Shown: positions 1 through 9,399 of the stretch, in pieces
Numbering within the stretch: position 1 is the first letter of the stretch
Layout: every line of letters starts with the position of its first letter
NCBI RefSeq assembly: GCF_023706045.1
Contig: NZ_BQYL01000001.1
Location: forward strand, 1,426,001-1,490,000
DNA: 64,000 bases
Reading direction: 5' to 3'
Source of the DNA: Kangiella sp. TOML190
GTDB taxonomy: Bacteria > Pseudomonadota > Gammaproteobacteria > Enterobacterales > Kangiellaceae
The notes under the pieces: model-generated
Databases searched by the model: none
Told to the model about the DNA's origin: nothing
What the model saw: the letters and a program-made list of their open reading frames with translations, nothing else
Program-made: the position numbers and the translations under genes

Positions 1-657
1 ATCGATGCGATTGTGGTAACCGGCGATATATCACAAGATTATTCGGTAGAGTCCTATCAGTTTTTCGCCCAACAGATGGAGCAATTTGCTTGTCCTGTTT
101 TATGTTTGGCGGGTAATCATGACGAGCAGGAGCTACTGGAGCAAATTCTTTCTCAGAAGAACATTTCCACTCAAAAACAATTTAGCAGCAGCTATTGGCA
201 GCTATTATTAGCGCATAGCCAAGTTAAAGGTGAAGTTTTTGGTTATATCGATGAAACCGAAATGCAGTGGTTGGCGCAGCAAGTTGCTAGCGAGCAAAAA
301 CCCACTCTAGTCTTCACTCATCATCATCCGGTTTATTCCAAGACGGATTGGATCGATGTCTTGGGGATTAAAAATTGCGAAGCTTTTACTGAGTTCTTAG
401 CGAGCCAACAACAAATTAAGGCCTGTGGTTTTGGTCATATTCATCAAGAGCTACACATAACCCAAGGTGGGGTGGACTATTATGGCGTACCTTCTACTTG
501 TATTCAGTTTAAAAAAGAGGCGACTGAATTTGCCGTTAGTGAGGAGATGCCCGGTTATCGACGCTTTTGTTGCTATCCTAATGGACGCTTTGAGACTCAA
601 GTAGAGCGCTTGCAAGAGTTTGAATTAAGCCTCGATCATGCTGCGGGCGGTTACTAA
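1..657 (+). CDS. cpdA: 3',5'-cyclic AMP phosphodiesterase CpdA (5' end missing)
   Basis: The reading frame is open from base 1, so the first part of the gene lies outside the window; 218 codons are visible. The calcineurin-type metallophosphoesterase motifs are present in order: VVTGDIS, GNHD, a THHHP histidine cluster and GHIHQE, which bind the two catalytic metals. CpdA hydrolyses cAMP to AMP in the cytoplasm. The assignment is supported by position: cpdA lies upstream of parE in E. coli and Pseudomonas. In those genomes yqiA sits between them; here the 163 bases before parE leave no room for it. The only real alternative is another metallophosphoesterase of the same class. Confidence 0.88.
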   Translation: MDAIVVTGDISQDYSVESYQFFAQQMEQFACPVLCLAGNHDEQELLEQILSQKNISTQKQFSSSYWQLLLAHSQVKGEVFGYIDETEMQWLAQQVASEQKPTLVFTHHHPVYSKTDWIDVLGIKNCEAFTEFLASQQQIKACGFGHIHQELHITQGGVDYYGVPSTCIQFKKEATEFAVSEEMPGYRRFCCYPNGRFETQVERLQEFELSLDHAAGGY

Positions 658-820
658 AGCGGATTCTGCCGCTATCACTAAAATTCCCAATATTTTACTT
701 GCACTTGCGGATCGAGCTTTATAGGATAAGTAGCCGTGGGAAGCGCAATCGAACGCGCTTTAAGCCTACTGACTGAAACAATAATAATCCCCATACTTAT
801 TATTTTTAGACCTAAAATTT

Positions 821-2710
821 ATGTCGAATCAGCAATATAATGCAGAAGCGATCGAGGTTTTAAGTGGCCTCGAACCCGTTAAAAAACGTCCAGGTATGTA
901 CACGGACACCAGCCGCCCCAACCATCTAGCACAAGAAGTTATCGATAACAGTGTGGACGAAGCCTTAGCCGGTCATGCGCGCACGGTGCAGGTGATTTTG
1001 CATAAAGACGATTCACTTGAAGTGCTGGATGATGGTCGCGGGATGCCTGTGGATATTCATCCCGAAGAAGGTATTCCCGGAGTGGAGCTGATCTTAAGTA
1101 AACTCCACGCCGGCGGTAAATTCTCGAATAAAAACTATCAATTTTCAGGCGGTTTGCACGGCGTTGGGATCTCGGTGGTCAATGCCTTATCCAAACGAGT
1201 GGAAGTCACGGTCAAGCGCGATGGTAAGCAATACGCAATGGCCTTTGAAGACGGCTTTAAGAAAACAGATTTAGAAGTTACTGGCGAGGTAGGTAAACGC
1301 AATACCGGCACTTCGGTCAAGTTTTGGCCCGATCCTCAGTATTTCGATTCGGATAAATTTTCTGTTTCACGCTTACTGCATTTATTAAAAGCCAAAGCGA
1401 TTTTGTGTCCAGGCTTAAAAGTCATTTTCGATAACAAGAAGAAAGGCGAAAAGGAAGAGTGGCTGTATGAAGATGGATTAACCGCTTATTTGTTGGAAAC
1501 TGCGGGTGGCTTTGAAAAGTTACCGGATGAGCCTTTTACCGGCTCTATGCAAGGTGAGTCCGAAGCGGTGGATTGGGCCTTTATGTGGTTGCCTGAAGGC
1601 GGTGATTGTTTGGCTGAATCTTATGTTAACTTGATCCCCACAGCGCAAGGTGGCACGCACGTTAATGGTTTAAGGAATGGCGTGATCGATGCCATGCGGG
1701 AATTTTGTGAGTTCCGAAATTTGTTACCTCGCGGAGTCAAACTCACTGCGGATGATATGTGGGAGCGCATATCTTATGTCTTGTCAGTGAAGCTTGACGA
1801 CCCCCAGTTTTCTGGCCAAACCAAAGAAAGACTGTCATCGCGCCAGTGTGCTACTTTTGTTGCTGGGGTAGTCAAAGATGCCTTTAGTTTATGGCTTAAT
1901 CAGAATCCAACCGTTGGTGACTTACTGGCTGAACGAGCTATTGCTAATGCTCATAAGCGGATGCGGGCTGGTAAAAAAGTAGCGCGTAAAAAAGTCACTC
2001 AAGGTCCTGCGCTTCCGGGAAAACTCGCTGATTGTGTCGGCCAAGATGCGATGGCCAGTGAGCTGTTTTTGGTGGAGGGGGATTCCGCGGGCGGTTCGGC
2101 TAAGCAAGCGCGAGATAAAGAATTTCAGGCCATCATGCCACTGCGAGGAAAAATCTTAAATACTTGGGAAGTGGATTCGACACAGATTCTAGCTTCGCAA
2201 GAAGTACACGATATTTCGGTGGCGATTGGTCTTGATCCTAATTCCGATGATTTATCCAAGTTACGTTACGGTAAAATTTGTATTTTGGCTGATGCCGACT
2301 CGGACGGGTTGCACATTGCAACCTTACTTTGCGCCTTATTTTTAAGACATTTTAGACCTTTGGTTAGAGCTGGTCATGTGTATGTGGCGATGCCACCTTT
2401 GTATCGAATTGATATTGGTAAAGACGTTTATTATGCGTTGGATGAAGGTGAAAAAGAAGGCGTCTTGGATCTGATTAAGGCTGAGAAAAAACGTGGCAAG
2501 GTGCAAATTCAACGCTTTAAAGGTTTGGGTGAAATGAACCCTAAGCAGCTACGGGAAACTACCATGGCGCAAGAAACACGACGCCTAGTACAGCTGACGA
2601 TTGATGGTGGCGATAACTCTGAAAAAATGATGGATATGTTATTGTCTAAAAAGCGGGCAGCCGATCGTAAAAACTGGTTAGAAAAAGAAGGCAATAAAGC
2701 GGACTTCTAA
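821..2710 (+). CDS. parE: DNA topoisomerase IV subunit B
   Basis: This is the ATPase subunit of topoisomerase IV, which unlinks daughter chromosomes together with ParC. The 629 residues match the usual ParE length (E. coli about 630) and align nearly without gaps. A GHKL ATPase fold lies at the N-terminus (NSVDEA, DDGRGMP, the GGLHGVGISVVNALS lid region), followed by a transducer domain and a C-terminal TOPRIM domain with EGDSAGG and the DADSDG metal site. The closing RFKGLGEMNP motif is typical. The start at 821 fits the E. coli N-terminus, though the Shine-Dalgarno sequence is poor. parC follows 38 bases later, so the two subunits are probably co-transcribed. Confidence 0.98.
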   Translation: MSNQQYNAEAIEVLSGLEPVKKRPGMYTDTSRPNHLAQEVIDNSVDEALAGHARTVQVILHKDDSLEVLDDGRGMPVDIHPEEGIPGVELILSKLHAGGKFSNKNYQFSGGLHGVGISVVNALSKRVEVTVKRDGKQYAMAFEDGFKKTDLEVTGEVGKRNTGTSVKFWPDPQYFDSDKFSVSRLLHLLKAKAILCPGLKVIFDNKKKGEKEEWLYEDGLTAYLLETAGGFEKLPDEPFTGSMQGESEAVDWAFMWLPEGGDCLAESYVNLIPTAQGGTHVNGLRNGVIDAMREFCEFRNLLPRGVKLTADDMWERISYVLSVKLDDPQFSGQTKERLSSRQCATFVAGVVKDAFSLWLNQNPTVGDLLAERAIANAHKRMRAGKKVARKKVTQGPALPGKLADCVGQDAMASELFLVEGDSAGGSAKQARDKEFQAIMPLRGKILNTWEVDSTQILASQEVHDISVAIGLDPNSDDLSKLRYGKICILADADSDGLHIATLLCALFLRHFRPLVRAGHVYVAMPPLYRIDIGKDVYYALDEGEKEGVLDLIKAEKKRGKVQIQRFKGLGEMNPKQLRETTMAQETRRLVQLTIDGGDNSEKMMDMLLSKKRAADRKNWLEKEGNKADF

Positions 2711-2748
2711 GCCAGTGGATAGTTAAGAGTAAAAATTAGAGAACCCTA

Positions 2749-5001
2749 ATGACTGAAGAAATGAATTACGAAGGTATTGAGCAGAAATCCCTAGCAGAGT
2801 TTACCGAGCAGGCTTACTTAAATTACTCCATGTATGTCATCATGGATCGCGCCCTGCCGCATATTGGGGATGGTTTAAAGCCAGTGCAAAGGCGAATTGT
2901 TTATGCCATGAGCGAGTTGGGTTTAAAGGCTACCGCTAAATATAAAAAATCTGCTCGTACCGTTGGTGATGTGTTGGGTAAGTTCCACCCACATGGCGAT
3001 TCTGCTTGTTACGAAGCTATGGTGCTAATGGCGCAACCGTTTTCCTATCGGTATCCACTGGTGGATGGGCAGGGCAACTGGGGTGCTCCGGACGATCCAA
3101 AGTCATTCGCTGCAATGCGTTATACCGAATCACGTTTAGCGGCTTACTCGGAGGTATTGCTCAACGAAGTCAGTCAAGGCACGGTGGATTGGGTTCCTAA
3201 TTTTGATGGCACTATGCAAGAGCCAAAAGTGCTACCGGCTAGGTTACCGAATTTGCTCTTAAACGGCACCACGGGTATCGCGGTGGGTATGGCGACTGAT
3301 ATTCCACCCCATAACTTAACCGAAGTGGCCAGTGCTTGTGTGCATTTATTGGAGCATCCGAAAGCTGATATTCCTGAACTAATGGAGCATATTCAAGGCC
3401 CTGACTTCCCGACCGATGCGGAAATTATCACGCCGGTTAAAGAGATCTTGGAGTTGTATGAAAAGGGACGCGGTTCGATACGAATGCGTGCGCGTTTTGA
3501 GGTTGAAGATGGCGAAGTGGTGATTGATGCATTGCCGCATCAAGTCTCTGGCTCGAAAGTGTTAGAGCAAATCGCGGCACAAATGCAGGCAAAAAAATTA
3601 CCCATGGTTTCAGATTTACGGGATGAATCGGATCATGAAAATCCTACCCGCTTAGTAATTATTCCGCGCTCTAACCGTGTTGATCTTGATGAGTTAATGC
3701 GTCATTTGTTTGCCACTACCGATCTTGAACGAACCTATCGCGTGAACATGAATGTGATTGGTATTGATGGTCGCCCACAGGTCAAAAACTTGCGTGCTTT
3801 CCTAAAAGAATGGCTCGATTATCGTTTTGAAACGGTACGTCGCCGTTTGCAGTTCCGCCTCGATAAGGTGATGGATAGGCTGCATATTTTAGACGGTTTG
3901 CTGGTTGCTTTTCTGAATATTGACGAAGTGATCCAGATTATCCGCACCGAAGACAAACCGAAACCAAAGCTTATGGAACGTTTCGACATCAGTGATCGAC
4001 AAGCCGAAGCGATTTTAGAGTTAAAGCTTCGCCATTTGGCTAAGCTCGAAGAAATGAAAATCCGGGCGGAGCAAGAAGAATTAGAAGACGAGGCTGATTA
4101 TTTACAATTGACGCTTGGCTCTAAAGCCCGTATGAAAACTTTGATCAAAAAGGAAATTAAAGAAGCTGCGGAGCAATTCGGCGATACGCGTCGTTCACAA
4201 ATTGTCGAGCGCGATGAGGCAAAAGCGTTATCGGAGACGGATCTAATGCCTACCGAGCCAGTGACTGTGGTTTTATCAGAAAAAGGCTGGGTGCGCTGCG
4301 CCAAGGGACATGATATTGATGCTGCTGGCATGAATTATCGTTCTGGCGATAGCTACTTGGATTCGAGTAAAGGCAAGTCTAATCAGTATGCGGTATTCCT
4401 TGATTCCACGGGACGTACTTTTTCTCTACTGGCCAATACTCTGCCATCGGCACGTGGATTGGGCGAACCGGTGACCGGCCGAGTGAATCCAGTGGCTGGT
4501 GCTGAGTTTCTTGCTACCATCATGGGCGAAGATGAACAGCAATTTTTATTCGCCTCTGACGCTGGCTATGGCTTTGTGGGCAAATTTTCAGATTTAGTGA
4601 CCAAAACGAAAAATGGTAAAGCTTTTATCTCCTTACCTGCGGGTTCAAAAGTATTAAAGCCGCGCCGCGTTAACGATTATGATAACCAATATTGTGTTGC
4701 GGTCTCTAACGAGGGGCGAATGTTGGTGTTTCCTTTAAAAGACTTGCCAGAGTTGGCGAAAGGAAAAGGTAATAAGATTATTAGTATACCGACGCCGCGT
4801 TTGAAGTTGCGTGAAGAGTATGTTGTCGCGATAGCGGTGGTTTCTGAGCTTGATTCTCTGGTGATTTATTCGGGCAAACGTCATCTAACCTTGAAGCCAA
4901 AGGATCTTGAGCATTATCGTGGTGAGCGTGGTCGTCGAGGCAGTAAGTTGCCCAGAGGTTTTCAGCGCGTTGATGGTATGGCGGTGGAAAGCAAAGATTA
5001 G
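2749..5001 (+). CDS. parC: DNA topoisomerase IV subunit A
   Basis: ParC is the DNA-cleaving subunit of topoisomerase IV. The 750 residues match the E. coli length. The catalytic tyrosine is Y125 in AAMRYTESR (E. coli Y120). The quinolone-resistance region reads [10 protein letters not shown], with Ser85 and Glu89 at the positions of E. coli S80 and E84, so the common resistance substitutions are absent. The winged-helix and tower domains are followed by a coiled coil (about 400-470) and a C-terminal beta-pinwheel that wraps DNA. It forms a probable operon with parE upstream and meets the YtjB-like gene tail to tail downstream. Confidence 0.98.
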   Translation: MTEEMNYEGIEQKSLAEFTEQAYLNYSMYVIMDRALPHIGDGLKPVQRRIVYAMSELGLKATAKYKKSARTVGDVLGKFHPHGDSACYEAMVLMAQPFSYRYPLVDGQGNWGAPDDPKSFAAMRYTESRLAAYSEVLLNEVSQGTVDWVPNFDGTMQEPKVLPARLPNLLLNGTTGIAVGMATDIPPHNLTEVASACVHLLEHPKADIPELMEHIQGPDFPTDAEIITPVKEILELYEKGRGSIRMRARFEVEDGEVVIDALPHQVSGSKVLEQIAAQMQAKKLPMVSDLRDESDHENPTRLVIIPRSNRVDLDELMRHLFATTDLERTYRVNMNVIGIDGRPQVKNLRAFLKEWLDYRFETVRRRLQFRLDKVMDRLHILDGLLVAFLNIDEVIQIIRTEDKPKPKLMERFDISDRQAEAILELKLRHLAKLEEMKIRAEQEELEDEADYLQLTLGSKARMKTLIKKEIKEAAEQFGDTRRSQIVERDEAKALSETDLMPTEPVTVVLSEKGWVRCAKGHDIDAAGMNYRSGDSYLDSSKGKSNQYAVFLDSTGRTFSLLANTLPSARGLGEPVTGRVNPVAGAEFLATIMGEDEQQFLFASDAGYGFVGKFSDLVTKTKNGKAFISLPAGSKVLKPRRVNDYDNQYCVAVSNEGRMLVFPLKDLPELAKGKGNKIISIPTPRLKLREEYVVAIAVVSELDSLVIYSGKRHLTLKPKDLEHYRGERGRRGSKLPRGFQRVDGMAVESKD

Positions 5002-5026
5002 CGCAATTACTGTAAAGGCATTCCAA

Positions 5027-5068
5027 GGCCGTTTTATTGCAGATTGTTTATTGTAAATAAAAACGGCT
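5027..5068. terminator. Putative bidirectional terminator between parC and the ytjB-like gene
   Basis: An inverted repeat with arms of about 11 bases (GCCGTTTTATT against AATAAAAACGGC, one extra A) separates the convergent genes. Its A-rich and T-rich arms could stop transcription from both sides. It overlaps the last codons of the minus-strand gene. The loop is long, so this is a moderate call. Confidence 0.45.
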
Positions 5069-6154
5069 TTGCCGCTCGATAGCCATACTTTGTTCGGCTT
5101 TAATTTTGGGTAGCTTAATTAATTCCACTATCCCAATATCTTCAATATCAATTTCGATAACTTCAGTTGTCGCTTGCTCGTTACTCTCGGTTGCTATTTC
5201 GCCAGGTTCTAAATGGTGCTCGGTCCAAATCCCAGTGCTAACCACTTGGAAAAAATGTTGGTAAATAGACTGGCTAAAACTTAAGCTATGAATTAAAAGA
5301 GTAGGCTTTAGCTTTAATTGTTGAAGGCTAAGCTCTAAGGCTTGAATTTGCTGTAGCTGCTGGTTGCTTAAGCTTTCGGTAAGACCAAGTTGTAATAGGT
5401 CACTATCAAATTCCATGATGATGGCTTTAGCATGAGCGGTCCAGCGATTAAGTAAGGAAACTAATTCGGTGCGTATAGGTAAAGATTCCCAGTTAGCACT
5501 AATGATCAGTAAGGCTTCCACCGGAGTTTCAATTTTTTGCTTTTTATTGCGTTTAAGAAGTTGCTGCAGTTCTTGTTTAGGCGTTATTTTGCTAACGCTA
5601 GGTGCATTCGCTTCAGTTGTAACCGCGCGGGTTTTAGAGCTCCTTTTCAAGCCAATCAAAAGAGCGGCGAATAATAGCCATAGCAGCAGAGCTGAAATAT
5701 ATAACCAATACTGGGCTTGGAATTGGTTGGCGGTTGGGTGGGTAAATGCTAAGAGCAAATAGCCATAAATCTCACCATCAAGCACTAATTCGCTTGCTTT
5801 GGTGTTTTCATTGGAGTTAAGGTCCGCTTCAAAAGTTGTTGGATAAAGCTGCTGTCCGTTTATGTCGAAAACTCGAATGGCTTCAACTAGCTCCAAGCCG
5901 GCGATTTGCTGGGAGGCTTGAGTAAGCGAGTCTATATCCAATGAAGATAAGCTTGGCGATAGTTGTGTTTTGGCTTCATCGACTATCTGCTGTTGCGATG
6001 CTTGTTGTTGCTGCTGATAAAACCGGGTCGACTGATAGTTGACTAGCAAATTCGCAAAATAGCTATGCAAGGCTAAAAGAACGGCGGCTAATAGCAACAG
6101 TAAAATAAGGTTTTTGTTGGATAATTGCTTGACGACAGCTCGTCGGAATATCAC
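5048..6154 (-). CDS. YtjB/AhpA-like membrane protein
   Basis: A 368-residue protein with an N-terminal membrane segment (about residues 16-35), a periplasmic-looking stretch with a Gln-rich start, a second membrane segment (about 147-170) and a long cytoplasmic tail. In E. coli the small membrane protein gene ytjB (smp) lies divergently next to serB, exactly the arrangement here (65 bases apart), and the two-helix N-terminal half fits that family. The C-terminal 200 residues are acidic and I recognise no enzyme motif in them. The start is a GTG preceded by AGGA at a suitable distance. Function is unknown; family membership is inferred from topology and neighbourhood. Confidence 0.7.
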   Translation of the reverse strand: MIFRRAVVKQLSNKNLILLLLLAAVLLALHSYFANLLVNYQSTRFYQQQQQASQQQIVDEAKTQLSPSLSSLDIDSLTQASQQIAGLELVEAIRVFDINGQQLYPTTFEADLNSNENTKASELVLDGEIYGYLLLAFTHPTANQFQAQYWLYISALLLWLLFAALLIGLKRSSKTRAVTTEANAPSVSKITPKQELQQLLKRNKKQKIETPVEALLIISANWESLPIRTELVSLLNRWTAHAKAIIMEFDSDLLQLGLTESLSNQQLQQIQALELSLQQLKLKPTLLIHSLSFSQSIYQHFFQVVSTGIWTEHHLEPGEIATESNEQATTEVIEIDIEDIGIVELIKLPKIKAEQSMAIERQSRFYLQ

Positions 6155-6219
6155 CGCTAGTATTCCTAAGTTTTTTTGTTAATATAACATACATCATATT
6201 GAAATAATCTCGATACTCA

Positions 6220-7128
6220 ATGCCTTTTTATCTTTACCTACTCGGTTACCATCAAGCGGATCAAGAGTTTATTCAAACTCTGCTTAAGGTTTTTCCGCAA
6301 CTCAAGATTATTAGTCAAACTAGCCAGAAACTACAGGCTTGTGACTTTATTGTTTTGTTGCAAATGGACACAAAAGATCAGTCACCGTCGCAAATAAAGA
6401 CTTCGCACAGTGAATGGCAAGCTATTAAGGAATTACTACTTAACGGACCATTCGATTTTATAAAAAGTAATTACTTATTACGTCTACCTAAACTCGTGGT
6501 CTTTGATATGGATTCGACCCTTATTCCTGTGGAGGTTATCGATAGGTTGGCTGCTAAGGCAGGGGTAGAATCAAAAGTTGCTACCATTACTGAAGCGGCA
6601 ATGCGAGGCGAATTAGATTTTAATCAAAGTCTTATTGAGCGAGTTAAATTGCTTAAAGGGCTGCCCCAAAATAGCATCGGGCAGATCGCGCAAGAACTGA
6701 CTTTTAACCCTGGAATTGTAGAGCTTTGCGAATATTTGTTGGTCGCAAAAGCTAAGCTTGCAATCGCTTCGGGCGGTTTTATGCCTTTTGCGCAACAGCT
6801 GCAAAAAAGTATCCCCTTTGCCAAAATCAAAGCCAATCAGCTAGCGCTTAACAATCAGCAGCTGTCGGGCGAAGTCGATGGCATCATTATTAATGCCGAA
6901 GAAAAAGCCAAGGCTCTTAAGCTTTGGACTAAAGAATATGCTTTATCGCCCAGACAAACCATGGCTGTTGGTGATGGTGCAAACGATCTAAAAATGTTGC
7001 AGCAAGCTGGGCTGGGGATTGCGTATCACGCCAAGCCAAAGGTTAATCAAGCTGCCGATGCGGTGATTCAACATGGCGAGATTAACGCTTTAGTGGATTT
7101 GTTCGAACAATTAGAGCAGCTAAATTAA
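6220..7128 (+). CDS. serB: Phosphoserine phosphatase SerB
   Basis: SerB catalyses the last step of L-serine synthesis, dephosphorylating O-phosphoserine. The 302 residues carry the HAD-family motifs: nucleophile loop FDMDSTLI (Asp96 and Asp98), EVID for substrate recognition, the IASGGF motif II serine, and the metal-binding GDGANDLKML motif. An N-terminal extension of about 90 residues resembles the regulatory ACT-like region of long gammaproteobacterial SerB. It is divergent from the ytjB-like gene and converges on the FimX-like gene, as in Pseudomonas where serB adjoins fimX. Confidence 0.96.
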   Translation: MPFYLYLLGYHQADQEFIQTLLKVFPQLKIISQTSQKLQACDFIVLLQMDTKDQSPSQIKTSHSEWQAIKELLLNGPFDFIKSNYLLRLPKLVVFDMDSTLIPVEVIDRLAAKAGVESKVATITEAAMRGELDFNQSLIERVKLLKGLPQNSIGQIAQELTFNPGIVELCEYLLVAKAKLAIASGGFMPFAQQLQKSIPFAKIKANQLALNNQQLSGEVDGIIINAEEKAKALKLWTKEYALSPRQTMAVGDGANDLKMLQQAGLGIAYHAKPKVNQAADAVIQHGEINALVDLFEQLEQLN

Positions 7129-7129
7129 G

Positions 7130-7164
7130 CGATAACGACCGCTAGTGGCTAGAAGTCGTTATCG
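7130..7164. terminator. Hairpin between serB and the FimX-like gene
   Basis: A perfect 10-base inverted repeat (CGATAACGAC against GTCGTTATCG, loop 15) starts just after the serB stop and runs into the last codons of the convergent gene. There is no clear U-tract. Its position suggests a shared terminator or an mRNA 3'-end stabiliser. Confidence 0.4.
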
Positions 7165-9206
7165 GTGAAGTCGTAATTCATACTGTTGAGGGGTTTCGAG
7201 ACATAGTTACCCATCGCAAAGTCTATCCCCAGTGGCCAGATTTGCGCCAAGGTGGAAGCATCTTCTAATTTAGTTGCAATGGTCATAATGTTGTTTTGCG
7301 AAGCGGCATTAGTTACTGCAAGTACCTTTTCTGTACCTTCGTTTTTAATGGTTTCGATGAACTCTCCGCTAAGCGTGATGTAAGTGGGCTTGATAGAACT
7401 AACCAACTCTTTATCGGTGATTGCAACATTGTTAATACAAAGACCAATATCGCAATCGGAAAGGGCTTCACTGAGCAAGATAACTCGGTTAAGGTAAGCT
7501 TGCGCAACAGTGGCTTCAACACAGAGTACGATCTGATTGGTTTCAATTACTGCATTCTCAATTTTAGTCAGCAGCCACTCGATCAAATCTTCTGTAACCA
7601 AAGTACCAGGGCTTAGCTTAGTGAAAAGTTTTAAGCGCTTATCTTTATCTTTATCCGCCAACTCTTTTAAAGCCGTTTTAATGCTTAAGCGATCAATATC
7701 GGCATCAACTCCGAGCTTTTCGAAAATTTCGAAAATACCTTCGCCTAAAATTAACTCACCTTGTTCGTTCTGGTAACGGAAAAAGGATAGGTATTGGCGA
7801 TTACTGCTACCTTTAAGCGGCATCATCGGCTGATACTGCACTCGAATTCGATCCATTTCCTTAGCTTCTAGGAACTCTTCATAAATAGCTTTTTCTTGTT
7901 CGCTCAGAAGTGTATCAACGGTCGGGTTAAAGATTTTGTAGCTGTCGCCGCCTTCGCTCTTTACTTTGGTGCAAATAGCGTTAGCTTGAGCTAACAATTT
8001 ACCAGACTCAAGCTGATTTTCGGTAGTGGTCACGGTGCCAATACTTAAAGTGAGATTGACGGTTTGTCCGGCAAGGTCAAAGTTAGCATTTTTAATATTG
8101 TCCACTAATTGACGGGCTAATTCGCTGGGCAAGTTTTCCGAATCACTGAGCATTACAGCAAAGCTACTATCGCTAATGCGGCCTTTACTGGCATTCTCAG
8201 GGCATTCTGTAGACAACCAGTCCCCTAAGCCTTTCAATAACTCGTCGCAGGCGGCAATGCCGAACTGGCTTTGGTAATCTTGAATTTGATCGATTTCGAT
8301 AAAATATAAAATCGCGTCAATGCCCGACTCTTCGGATTGGGCCACCGCTTGAGTCAGCTTTTTCAAGAAAGCGGGGCGGTTTAGTAAACCCGTTACCTGA
8401 TCTGTGGAGCTAACTTCTTTGAGTTTCGCCATCAGCTCGGTTTGATCAGCGACCTCACGAACTAATAATTGCAGGCAAGGCTCTTCATCATAAATGGCAG
8501 AAGATAAAATGAAGTTGGCTTCAAACTCAGTAGCATCTGCTTTTTTGCACTTGATAATCGCTTCGACTTCTTCGTCAGTTTCTTTTTGCTGTTTGAGCAA
8601 GTCTTTGACTGTTTGAGTCGCTGACGGAGCAACCATATCCATTAGAGTTAAAGCAATTAAATCATCGTTATCATAACCAAAGCGCTCTGAGTAAGTAGGA
8701 TTGGTATAAATATGCATCCCTTCGGCGATGTAGGCTATCGCATCTTTGGAACTATCTAGCAGCAGTTCATTGCGTTTAGTGGTTTCTAAAACCTGCTTAA
8801 AAGCTTCTTGCTTTCCTAACTCGTAGGCAACGGTTTTTTGATCGCGCTTAACTACCCAGCCCAATAAATCAAAATTATCTTTACCCACACAGTCGGTAAT
8901 GCCTTTGCGCATCATTGCAAGGCGGTACTCTTCGCTCGGATCAGCGGTAAGGTAGACCGTAGGTAGAATCGTTTTTTGGGATTTGAGTAAGCCCATCGCT
9001 TGCTCAATACTTAAATTGTCGGACTCACCCACAAAAATTGCTTGATGCCAAGTTTTGGCTTTAATCTGCTCGCTGAGCTGTTCGCTATTGTTGATTTGCT
9101 GATGGCGAATCGCCAAGCCCTGATTTTTTAATTGGCTGGCAATTTCTTCACAAGCATTCGCCGACGTCGAAAAGATTAAGGTATTGATGTGTTTTGCTTT
9201 GCTCAT
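7149..9206 (-). CDS. fimX: FimX-like degenerate REC-PAS-GGDEF-EAL protein
   Basis: The 685-residue chain has the size and order of P. aeruginosa FimX (about 691): a receiver-like domain (1-120) without a usual phospho-acceptor (IFVGES at the Asp position), a PAS domain (about 145-255), a GGDEF domain (about 262-425) and an EAL domain (about 435-680). The GGDEF signature is replaced by SDSSF (345-349). The EAL tripeptide is lost (YLSFF near 472-476) although the upstream YQP motif (458-460) remains. Catalysis in either direction is therefore unlikely; by analogy it would be a c-di-GMP receptor controlling type IV pili. The neighbours serB and the PilZ-like gene are those of Pseudomonas fimX. 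The Shine-Dalgarno sequence is weak. Confidence 0.8.
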   Translation of the reverse strand: MSKAKHINTLIFSTSANACEEIASQLKNQGLAIRHQQINNSEQLSEQIKAKTWHQAIFVGESDNLSIEQAMGLLKSQKTILPTVYLTADPSEEYRLAMMRKGITDCVGKDNFDLLGWVVKRDQKTVAYELGKQEAFKQVLETTKRNELLLDSSKDAIAYIAEGMHIYTNPTYSERFGYDNDDLIALTLMDMVAPSATQTVKDLLKQQKETDEEVEAIIKCKKADATEFEANFILSSAIYDEEPCLQLLVREVADQTELMAKLKEVSSTDQVTGLLNRPAFLKKLTQAVAQSEESGIDAILYFIEIDQIQDYQSQFGIAACDELLKGLGDWLSTECPENASKGRISDSSFAVMLSDSENLPSELARQLVDNIKNANFDLAGQTVNLTLSIGTVTTTENQLESGKLLAQANAICTKVKSEGGDSYKIFNPTVDTLLSEQEKAIYEEFLEAKEMDRIRVQYQPMMPLKGSSNRQYLSFFRYQNEQGELILGEGIFEIFEKLGVDADIDRLSIKTALKELADKDKDKRLKLFTKLSPGTLVTEDLIEWLLTKIENAVIETNQIVLCVEATVAQAYLNRVILLSEALSDCDIGLCINNVAITDKELVSSIKPTYITLSGEFIETIKNEGTEKVLAVTNAASQNNIMTIATKLEDASTLAQIWPLGIDFAMGNYVSKPLNSMNYDFTDNDF

Positions 9207-9399
9207 TTTATTTTATCGATTGGGTTAAGCGCACGAACTCCGAGTTGGAGCTCATAATAACGAGATTTAAAATAAAAAATCATAACTAAGGCACAAATTT
9301 AACAGTATTCTTACCATTACTAAAGTGAAAGCTTACTTTCGCTAAATCTTAACACGACTAGCCCAATTTTAAACCTATAAGCTCTAACCCTATAGGCTG

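Noticed and set aside
3000-3020. Quinolone-resistance change in parC
   Set aside because: The Ser and Glu at the resistance positions are the wild-type residues.
7149-9206. Active diguanylate cyclase or phosphodiesterase
   Set aside because: Both the GGDEF and the EAL signatures are replaced, so only a receptor role is supported.
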